Shown one piece after another: positions 8,712 to 16,700 of a DNA stretch of 64,000 bases. Origin of the DNA: Legionella jamestowniensis (GTDB lineage: Bacteria; Pseudomonadota; Gammaproteobacteria; Legionellales; Legionellaceae); NCBI RefSeq assembly GCF_001467745.1, contig NZ_LNYG01000013.1, positions 1,705,144 to 1,769,143 of the forward strand, written 5' to 3'. A program made the translations under genes and the position numbers. How positions within the stretch are numbered: position 1 is the first letter of the stretch; every line of letters begins with the position of its first letter. The notes under the pieces were generated by a model, which did no database searches, was not told where the DNA came from, and saw nothing but the letters and a program-made list of their open reading frames with translations.

Positions 8712-9170
8712 ATGATGACAGAGGAGGATAGTTATATTGCTATTCATGATAATTCGCCCGTATCCATTGAAGCTGCCTGGAAATTTATCAATAAGGCTGA
8801 ATATGGTGGGAATGCCTTTTTGGTCGGTTCAATCCGCAATCAGAATCAAGGTAAAGAAGTAGCCAGCGTGGAATACGATGTATACGATGCACTTTTTGTT
8901 AAAACCCTAAAGGAACTGTATGTCAGCTTGCTCAATAAACACCAATGTCTATTAAAAATGTATGTTGCACACAGTAAAGGCTTAGTTCATGTAGGAGAAG
9001 CCAGTATCGTTATTGCTTTTAGTTCCCCTAAACTAAAAGAAGCACAGCTTGCCTGTAAAGAAACCTTTGAATTTATCAAGTATAAAAGTCCAGTTTGGAA
9101 AAAAGAGTTTTATGTCAAAGAGGGTGAAACCGGCTGGGTTCAGGGACATGCACTATGTCAATCTCTCTAA
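8712..9170 (+). CDS. moaE: Molybdopterin synthase large subunit MoaE
   Basis: Catalytic subunit that uses MoaD thiocarboxylate to insert two sulfurs into cPMP. Family features include GGNAFLVGSIRNQNQGKEV near residue 35, VEYDVYDALFVKTL, HSKGLVHVGEASIVIAFSS, and the active-site region ETFEFIKYKSPVWKKEF with its lysines. It has 152 residues. GGAGG precedes the ATG (a second ATG follows at 8715). The 3' end overlaps moeB by 16 bp, so expression is coupled. Confidence 0.94.
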   Translation: MMTEEDSYIAIHDNSPVSIEAAWKFINKAEYGGNAFLVGSIRNQNQGKEVASVEYDVYDALFVKTLKELYVSLLNKHQCLLKMYVAHSKGLVHVGEASIVIAFSSPKLKEAQLACKETFEFIKYKSPVWKKEFYVKEGETGWVQGHALCQSL

Positions 9171-10273
9171 CTAATGCCGAAATTGAGCGTTATAAACGAC
9201 AGCTAGGTCTTAAGACCTTCGGACTTGAAGGCCAGAAAGCCCTAAAAAAAGCCCGCATACTTTGTATTGGGATGGGGGGCTTGGGCTGTCCACTTAGTTA
9301 TTATTTAACTGCCATGGGGCTGGGAAGACTTGGTATAGTCGATGGTGACATAGTGGATTCTAGCAACTTGCCTAGGCAGATTCTTTATAAAGAACAGGAT
9401 ATTGGTCGTTTAAAAGTTGAAGTGGCTCAACAAAGCCTTCATGCCATCAATCATTATGTCGAGATCAAGGCTATAGCACAGAAGTTGGATTTGAAGCTTG
9501 CTTTAACCCTGTTCCCAGATTATGACTTGATCATTGATGGTACAGACAATTTTGAGGCCAAGTATCTGATTAATGATGTTTGTTCAGAACTACAAAAAAC
9601 CTTTATCTACACGAGTGTTTATCAATTTGAGGGGCAACTCTCCCTTTTTTCGCCCGGACCGCAATCTCCTTGCTTAAGATGTCTATATCCTAATCCTCCA
9701 ACTACTGGTCTCATTGCAAACTGTGCTGAAAATGGGATTATTGCTGTGGTCCCTGGGATTTTTGCAATGCTTCAAGTTCTTGAAATTGTTAAATGGTTAA
9801 CGGGAATGAAGAATAGTTTAATAAATCAACTGCTAAATATTGATTTATTAAGTTTACATATTTCCAAATTCCATATTCGACAAGACAGGTATTGTCAATC
9901 TTGTGCCGGTCAGATGAAAGCCGATGAACTTACACGCCCTCAAAATACATCGATTGGTATTGAGTTAGAATCTGAGGGTCTGATACAAATAGCTGAACTG
10001 AAGCAATGGATGGAAGAAAAAAACTTGTTGATACTAGATGTGCGTGAACCTTGGGAATTTCAAATTGATAATTTAAAGGGAAGCCTGAATATTCCAATGA
10101 ACGAGGTACAAACAAGAATGGAGCAACTGCCAAGGGATAAAAGAATTGTTGTCTTATGTCAAACGGGTAGGCGAAGTTACGTAATAATGAATTTGCTTAA
10201 AAAATATGGCTTTGTAGAAGTCAAATCCTTGGATGGTGGTTTAGTCGCTTATAGAAATAACGCATCTATTTGA
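9155..10273 (+). CDS. moeB: MoeB-type adenylyltransferase fused to rhodanese
   Basis: Activates the MoaD C-terminus by adenylation and probably delivers sulfur to it. The N-terminal ThiF/MoeB domain has the nucleotide loop GMGGLGCP, the DGD..SNLPRQ segment, DGTDNFEAKYLIND, and zinc-binding CLRC and CQSC pairs. From about residue 275 a rhodanese domain follows (ILDVREPWEF; active-site loop CQTGRRS with the catalytic Cys). The fusion resembles MoeZ/MoeBR and the sulfur carriers of many bacteria. Its stop overlaps the end of the convergent moaC gene by 8 bp. An alternative partner is ThiS, but the moa context favours MoaD. Confidence 0.92.
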   Translation: MSISLTNAEIERYKRQLGLKTFGLEGQKALKKARILCIGMGGLGCPLSYYLTAMGLGRLGIVDGDIVDSSNLPRQILYKEQDIGRLKVEVAQQSLHAINHYVEIKAIAQKLDLKLALTLFPDYDLIIDGTDNFEAKYLINDVCSELQKTFIYTSVYQFEGQLSLFSPGPQSPCLRCLYPNPPTTGLIANCAENGIIAVVPGIFAMLQVLEIVKWLTGMKNSLINQLLNIDLLSLHISKFHIRQDRYCQSCAGQMKADELTRPQNTSIGIELESEGLIQIAELKQWMEEKNLLILDVREPWEFQIDNLKGSLNIPMNEVQTRMEQLPRDKRIVVLCQTGRRSYVIMNLLKKYGFVEVKSLDGGLVAYRNNASI

Positions 10274-11189
10274 TTGCAATAGATAACAAGGCCTTCGCCG
10301 CTAATATGGCGGTATTTATTTTCCCTGGCATGTGAATAAGAAATTGATTTGAATCAATTGCATAAACACAGTAAGTCTCTAACCAAGCAGATGGATCTGA
10401 TTTACCTAACTCTAAATGAAGAAATTGGCTAAGGCCTTCCATCCTTTTCCAAGTCAAGTGTTCTTCTGGAAGTTGATTTGAACCTTTTAGCCAGAAAATA
10501 TAGTCATATTGATCATCCAACTTGGTTAGATATGACGATAAAAACTCGGCCTCTGTGATGATCTCTTCTGCTATTTTTAAATTTCTCTGGAATGCTTCTT
10601 GCAGAGCCTCCTTATCCTTATCCATCAATACTTGAGAGAATATAAACAATAGTTTTTTTTCAGAAGAGGCAGGGGGGACAATGCTAAGCTGCCTAAGAAT
10701 GGGGTCCTCTTTTGACTCTGGATTGATCCACTGACCTTTTTTACCACCCGATTTATAAATCAAGTGAATATTTTCAATTCTTAATACAGGCTGCACGATT
10801 TTAGATAAATCATAAATCGCCAAGCAGGCAGCATTAACGCCTGATAAAGCTTCCATTTCTACACCTGTTTTTGCTTCAGCGCTTGCCAAACAATAGACAT
10901 GTAAACAAGAGTTTTTCTCATCTATGTTTATTTGAATAGCGACATGATCTAGCATTAATGGATGGCATAAGGGTATATGTTCAAAAGTGGTCTTAGCACC
11001 ATTAATCCCTGCAATTTCAGCAATTTTTAATACATCTCCTTTGATCATTGTGCCAGCTTGAATATGCTGGAGGACTAAAGGCCCTACCACCACAGTGCCT
11101 TTTGCTATAGCTGTACGAGCCGTGATTAACTTATGGCTAATATCAATCATTTTATAATAGCTTTTTTCAAACTTTTTAGCTTTATCCAT
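10266..11189 (-). CDS. moaC: MoaC cyclic pyranopterin monophosphate synthase with degenerate MogA-like tail
   Basis: The N-terminal half is a complete MoaC: GAKTTFEHIPLCHPL (PLCHPL at about 73-78), TGVEMEA (108-114), IYDLSK (125-130) and KSGGKKG. It converts the MoaA product to cPMP. The remaining roughly 150 residues align by eye with the MogA/MoaB fold of the gene just upstream (YAIDSNQFLIHMPGK against VRVSQTFIISLPGS), but the GGTG and DxTPE residues are gone. The start is set at 11189, where AAGGA lies 5 bases upstream. A longer frame to 11225 lacks such a site. It overlaps the upstream gene by 8 bp. Confidence 0.88.
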   Translation of the reverse strand: MDKAKKFEKSYYKMIDISHKLITARTAIAKGTVVVGPLVLQHIQAGTMIKGDVLKIAEIAGINGAKTTFEHIPLCHPLMLDHVAIQINIDEKNSCLHVYCLASAEAKTGVEMEALSGVNAACLAIYDLSKIVQPVLRIENIHLIYKSGGKKGQWINPESKEDPILRQLSIVPPASSEKKLLFIFSQVLMDKDKEALQEAFQRNLKIAEEIITEAEFLSSYLTKLDDQYDYIFWLKGSNQLPEEHLTWKRMEGLSQFLHLELGKSDPSAWLETYCVYAIDSNQFLIHMPGKINTAILAAKALLSIAIK

Positions 11190-12099
11190 GTTGATCCTTA
11201 ATGAATTGCTTGATGAGAGGGGCAATATGGTACAAAATCTCTTTGATTGCAGGCGTCGAACCGGGAAGACTTATAATAAAAGTTTGACTGACCCGCACTG
11301 CTTTACATCGGCTATACCAGGCAAAGGGTGTATATTGTGATGATAGTACACGAATATACTCACCAATTTGCGGATAGTGGACTTCACCGATTTCATCTAA
11401 GGTTTCTGGCGTCATGTCATCGTTACTGCTGCCTGTTCCCCCATGTAAGACTAACAAGGTAGGTTTGGCTCTTAGTATACAATTTGAAATCGTCTGTTTT
11501 AACATACATATATCATCAGGGATCAAAGTATACTCGGAAATATGGGCACCAAGTTGTTCAAGGTACTCAACAACCAATGGACCAGTATCCTCATATTGAC
11601 CATGATAAGCTCGGGTACTTAGATTTATCACCGCTGTTGCTATACCTTCTAGACTGGTCGCGATAGCTGACTTAGGCGAAGAGCTTAAAAAAACTGGTTC
11701 GGATATGCCGAAGATTTGATGTTTGGTGATCTGATAAGACAGGTTTAAAGATTGTTCAGATGGTAGGCTCTTGTATAAGGCAAGAGCAGCATGCGACAAT
11801 CCTTGAAGCAGACAGAGCTCAGTTTTTTCAACGGAAGAAATGAGACTAAGACTTCCTTCAATTTGTAAGCTATTTTGTCCTCCCTTGAGTGTGAAGTTGC
11901 TATATAAATACTGCCCCTTAGAGGAAGGGTTTGTACGGATGAAGGTCGCTTTAGATTGCTGGCTGGCAATGCTAATAATCATTCCCTGCAAGATTAACAT
12001 TTGGTCATGATTGATTTCTGCTAATGAAGATAATCGCAGGCTTGCAAACCCAGAAATAAGTTGATGAGTCATTTTTTTTGAATGAGGAATGAACAACAT
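11182..12099 (-). CDS. MogA/MoaB-type molybdopterin adenylyltransferase with degenerate MoaC-like N-terminus
   Basis: The C-terminal half (about residue 155 on) is a MogA/MoaB domain: VINLSTRAYHGQYEDTGP at its start, the substrate-binding GGTGSSNDDMTPE at about 220-232, and LPGSTPAIKEIL near the end. It would adenylate molybdopterin before metal insertion. The N-terminal 150 residues match MoaC only in outline: VEKTELCLLQGLSHAALALY lines up with the MoaC GVEMEALSGVNAACLAIYD region, but PLCHPL and the catalytic Asp and Lys are lost. Starts TTG 12117, ATG 12099 and ATG 12072 are possible; ATG 12099 is preferred. It is co-transcribed with moaC. Confidence 0.82.
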   Translation of the reverse strand: MLFIPHSKKMTHQLISGFASLRLSSLAEINHDQMLILQGMIISIASQQSKATFIRTNPSSKGQYLYSNFTLKGGQNSLQIEGSLSLISSVEKTELCLLQGLSHAALALYKSLPSEQSLNLSYQITKHQIFGISEPVFLSSSPKSAIATSLEGIATAVINLSTRAYHGQYEDTGPLVVEYLEQLGAHISEYTLIPDDICMLKQTISNCILRAKPTLLVLHGGTGSSNDDMTPETLDEIGEVHYPQIGEYIRVLSSQYTPFAWYSRCKAVRVSQTFIISLPGSTPAIKEILYHIAPLIKQFIKDQHG

Positions 12100-12147
12100 G
12101 GTTTTGCATCCCGTCAAAACATGTTACTTTTAGTATACTCAAGAAAC

Positions 12148-12813
12148 CTAGAAATGCATAAGTTTAAGATAGTACACTGCTTCAGTCATCTCTGAGTAGC
12201 CTTGCTGCTGTAAATGTCGTGGTAACTCCTTTTGCGTAATTGAAGCAATTTTCTTAACTTGGAAAGCTTGTCCAAAGAGTTTTTCAATTTCTTTTTTGCT
12301 GACATAAAATGGAGGCTTATTACTCTCAAAGACTGTTTCAAAGGCTATGATTATCAACTGAGCTTTTGGACTATTGGCTAATAGCTTTTTCATATGGTTT
12401 ACATATTTTTTACGCATCATTTCAGGGAGAGCCACTAAGGCTTTAGAGTCAAAGACTAAATCAATAGTTAGAAGCAACTCTTTACTCAAATTAAAAAAAT
12501 CACCACAGTATAGGTGAAGCTGTTTGTTTTCATATATTTCAAAGCCTGATTTCTTGCTGAACTTTGGATGTATATTATGCTCTTTGAAAAAATCGTGGCA
12601 GGCTATTGTGCTTAGTTCAACCCCAAGGACCTGATAGCCCTGCTCAGCTAACCACCACATATCTATACTTTTACCAGATAAGGGAACGAAAATCCGACTT
12701 CCAATCGGCAGATTAAGAGATTCAATGCAATGTTTAAGTAAGGGGTTCACTTCTTGGGAATGGAAGCCTATATTACTTGTCTGCCATCGCTGGAGCCAAA
12801 AATTTTGATCCAT
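12148..12813 (-). CDS. tpm: Thiopurine S-methyltransferase (TPMT) family protein
   Basis: SAM-dependent methyltransferase of the bacterial TPMT family, known from other species for methylating thiopurines or selenium and tellurium species. The N-terminal FWLQRWQTSNIGFHSQEVNPLL is diagnostic. VFVPLSGKSIDMWWLAEQGYQVLGVELS forms the SAM-binding start, and VFDSKALVALPEMMRKKYV follows. Length of 221 residues is normal. It lies 48 bp upstream of the mogA-like gene on the same strand. Any link to molybdenum cofactor is only positional. Confidence 0.9.
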   Translation of the reverse strand: MDQNFWLQRWQTSNIGFHSQEVNPLLKHCIESLNLPIGSRIFVPLSGKSIDMWWLAEQGYQVLGVELSTIACHDFFKEHNIHPKFSKKSGFEIYENKQLHLYCGDFFNLSKELLLTIDLVFDSKALVALPEMMRKKYVNHMKKLLANSPKAQLIIIAFETVFESNKPPFYVSKKEIEKLFGQAFQVKKIASITQKELPRHLQQQGYSEMTEAVYYLKLMHF

Positions 12814-12887
12814 ACAAACTCCTAGAATTTTCTTTTTCCTGAGATATTGAACTCTTTTTATCAGAACCCCTGAGATTTTACTCTCAC

Positions 12888-13664
12888 CTAATCAGTGGGA
12901 TCAGATTGAATATGAAACAGCAGTTTTTTAAAAGGCTCATTGGTAACAGAAATAACGCCCGAAAAAGGGTAGCTCACCACGGTGACAGCTGCGACATAGA
13001 ATGCAAGAAAGACGCAAAGAAAAAGATGCATTAAGAAATTAATAAAATTATCCCTAATGATATAAATCCCCATAATAATCACTGAGAATGCCCCTAAAAA
13101 AATCATAATATACCAGGCAGTAGGTATCGACAGATTTAACATGTTAAGTCGATGGTTACGATCTTCAATGGCCGCATTAAGCGCTAAAAGCGCCTCTTGA
13201 TAATAAATCCTGGAAACGCTATCTTCAGGCCGATAATTTATTAAATCGTTATAAAGCTTATTTATTGCCTGATGTCCTTTGAGATTTTCTTTACCCTCTC
13301 TCATTGCCGGCCACTCATCGTTAAGAACAATGGAGATATAATTGACAAGATCATGATGAATAGTTTGGGCAACTTGTGGTGGGAAATCTTTACTGCTCTC
13401 AAAAAGAACATATAGCTTTGTAGTTTCATCAACCACAATAACCTGGGCATTTTGATAGTCGCTCCATAGTAAATAAATTACAAAACCTAAAAAAATACTA
13501 TAAAACCCCGTAAGGGTGCCGACCAAAAGGCTACTTATATTTTGAGTTTTGTGCGCTTTAAATTTTCTTTTTAAATAAAAAAATACCCCGCTGATCACAA
13601 GAAAAGTGATTAGCATGATCAAGAATACGAAAGAGGGGAGAATACCATCTACTAATGTACGCAT
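12888..13664 (-). CDS. DUF4239 family membrane protein
   Basis: 258-residue membrane protein with hydrophobic segments at about 8-30, 44-66, 181-203 and 212-235. The long loop between helix 2 and helix 3 carries the DUF4239 pattern (WSDYQNAQVIVVDETTKLYVLF, then a helical region ending RLNMLNLSIPTAWY). The molecular function of the family is not known. It lies 74 bp upstream of tpm on the same strand and is divergent from the ankyrin gene, sharing a 131-bp intergenic space with it. Confidence 0.75.
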   Translation of the reverse strand: MRTLVDGILPSFVFLIMLITFLVISGVFFYLKRKFKAHKTQNISSLLVGTLTGFYSIFLGFVIYLLWSDYQNAQVIVVDETTKLYVLFESSKDFPPQVAQTIHHDLVNYISIVLNDEWPAMREGKENLKGHQAINKLYNDLINYRPEDSVSRIYYQEALLALNAAIEDRNHRLNMLNLSIPTAWYIMIFLGAFSVIIMGIYIIRDNFINFLMHLFLCVFLAFYVAAVTVVSYPFSGVISVTNEPFKKLLFHIQSDPTD

Positions 13665-13755
13665 CTTAATCTCATAGTCTTTCTTTGTATAATCAGTTTA
13701 GTTTAGATTTAATTCAAGCAGCAATAAATATGTATATTTATTGCGCACCATTGCT

Positions 13756-13784
13756 TTGTGCATTAAAATAGTGCAATTTAAATT
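13756..13784 (+). promoter_or_regulatory. Possible promoter of the Ank-helicase gene
   Basis: TTGTGC (13756-13761) and TAAATT (13779-13784) are separated by 17 bases and lie just before the ATG at 13796. The match is moderate. The predicted start of transcription falls within a few bases of the start codon, so this could be a chance match. The surrounding text also contains GTGCATT and AGTGCAA in inverted order. Confidence 0.25.
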
Positions 13785-13795
13785 TTAGGTTTTTT

Positions 13796-16700
13796 ATGAA
13801 AACGGTTTTTTACTGGCGCGGCATTGTTGGGGATGTTGATTTACTTTCAAATTACAAGCGACAAATCGACAGGTTGCTGTCGGGTGATTACAAAGGGTTA
13901 TCACTTGAGAAGCTGCATGGAGTAAAAGGACCTTCTATCTTTAGTATCCGGGTCAATGATGCGACTCGTTTATTGTTCACCACTTACAAGGGCAATATTT
14001 GCTTACTGTCAGAGGTGTTAAACCACAAATATGAATCCAATCCTTTCTTAAAGGATCCTCAGGTACTCAAAGCATTTTTAGCCAAAGTAGGTGCCAGTTT
14101 TGATATCAAAATTGAAGAAAAACTGGTGTCATCTTCTTCTTCAAAGGAAGAGTTGGAAAATGAGCTGGGTAAACCGGATGGTACAGACGTTAATTTCATG
14201 CCTGTAGACTACTATAAACAACAGTTTATCACTCTCAATACACATCAAAATCAAGCCTTGCATGCCAAATTACCGGCAATAGTCTATGGTTCTGCGGGTT
14301 CAGGTAAAACGTTAGTCGCTCTGGCAATGTTGCAGGATTATCTTCTAGCTCAGGGGCATTCACTTAAAGACCCCATACTTTATGTTAGCCAATCACCACA
14401 ACTCGTTAAGGAGATGCGTGATCTTTGGCAAAATACGGTGTCCCCAGGAAATGAGCATAAAGTCGTTTTTATGACCTATGAGGATATTCTAAAAAAGCAA
14501 TTACCGAAAGATTATGCGTTAGCACAAGACAGTCAAACGTTTAAAAAGTGGTTTGCCCAGATTATCAAGCAGGCCAAATATAAACACGAAGCGAATATGC
14601 CCGCTTCGGAAGAGGTATGGCGTGAATTTAGGATTCTGTCAGGGTATGGCGATGAACAGGCTTATATAAAACTCGGTGGCCGCCAAAGTTCACTCATCAA
14701 AGAACAGCGATTAATAGTCTGCGAGTTATATCGTAAATATTTGGATGAATTAAAAGCAGGGCATCTGATTTCAGCTGAGTTAAGTTCTTTGCTTGCACAG
14801 GATAAATATTCTTTAGTGGTTGCCGATGAGGCGCAAGATTTTTCCTATGGGCAATTAAAAAACTTGCATGGTTTGGCTCACCACGAACAAATTGTTTACT
14901 TGCTAGGTGATCATCAGATCTTGTTTGACGGGAAATCTCGATTGTCTTATTTGCGTTATCTATTGAATACTCGGGGCAAGAAGGCACAAGAGGTGGAACT
15001 TCCCAGTACCTACCGCTGTCCACAATTGGTAGTCGAGGTAGCCAATCGATTAATTGCTTTAAAATATGCTGTCACTGGTGGCAAGGCTGATGATGTCGAA
15101 GCTTCTGAAATGAGAGTTAGCGAAGAGGTAAAAGAAAAAAAGGGTGAAATTCAATGGATAGATCCCAAAGATCTCAACTTAAAAGCACTAAGGGATGAAG
15201 CTAAAAGCGTACATTTGGCTGTCGTAACGCATCCTGAGTATGTCGAACAAGCCAAGAAGGAATTAGGCACTGCATTAGTATTTACGCCTGAAGAGATTAA
15301 AGGGCTAGAGTATGAGACCATCGTTGTATGGCGTCCTTTGGATAATCTAGATTGTGAGCGTGCTGCAAATCTTTTAAAAGATCTTGAGGAAAGGGATTTA
15401 ACTACCAAGAATAATCGTCCCAAAGCAGGTCAGGGGGATGAATCCTTTCTACCTTATTTTAACCGATTGATTACTGCTGTTACTCGAACGTGTGGTAATT
15501 TGAAATGGGTGCAAGAGGAGAGGCACAATATCAAACCCATAAGTCAACCATTGCGAAAAGTGTTTAATTTAAACTTGAAAAAAGAAAAAACGCCAATGGT
15601 CAATTATGGTTCAAGTACAGAGGAATGGGAAAAAGAAGCGCGGAAATTATTGCAGCAAGGCAAGGAAACGCAAGCACGTGCTATCTTTATCGAGACCCTT
15701 AAACGCTCTGAAAAAGATTTTCAGGCCTTTTTCCAGGAAAATGTACCAGCCTCGCCCTTAGAGAATGAAACGCTACGCAAGGCCATGCCTCTAACGCCTG
15801 AAGTAAAAAAAGCTAAACAAGAGGGCAAAGCGACAAAAGCTGTTGAAGTTAGGAAAGACACCAATAAAACCCAGCCAAAAAATACACCGGTTTCCATATC
15901 GCAAGAAGAACGACAGGTCATAAAGCTCCTTGATGATTTTACCGAAAAGCGACTTACCCTTCTTTTAAAATTGTATAACACAGGAAGTATACTTTTTACG
16001 CCTATGACACTTCAAAACGGTTCAGCATTATCATTGTTTGAATATATTTTAAATGACAAAAGTAAAACAGAGGTTTTTCTACGTTGTTTAGCTAATAACG
16101 TAGTTTTGTTAAAGACAATACCTGTAGTGGCACATCTTCATCTTTCTGTCCTCAATAAACTTCCTATAAATACCGAATTGCTTGAATTGCTAAAAAAATT
16201 AGCCAAGATAGGCGTTGTATTTAAAAATTGCCCTGAAGGTGAAATACCTGTTCATCTTGCTATTGCAAAGAAAGATTTGGAGATTCTAGAAACGCTTCAT
16301 AGTGCTGGCGCAGATTTCAATCAAATTTCTCCCAAAGGATCAACTCCCGCATCAGTTGCAGCGAGTCTTGAACCTGAAAAAGAATGTGTCTCCACATTAA
16401 CCAAACTTCATGAATTGGGTACTAATCTTGCGCTACCAAATAGACATGGCTGGAGCTCAATTTTTATGGTAATTGACCATGGCTATTTGGATGCTGTTAA
16501 ATTTTTGTTAACCCATTACAAAAAGTCTGCAGTAACAGTCTTTATGTCCAGTAAAGATAATTTATTGAAACATTATGATCGCTATGGAGAAGAAGTTAGA
16601 AACAGGCTTACAAAAAAAATCGCCCAGCGTATGAGTTTGGGAGATAAAGAGAATGAAATCAGCTTACTCCCTATTGATGTTGCTGAGGTGATGGGTTTTC

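Noticed and set aside
11190-11225. moaC start 36 bases upstream
   Set aside because: ATG 11189 has AAGGA at ideal spacing and leads directly into the MoaC domain; the extra residues have no family counterpart.
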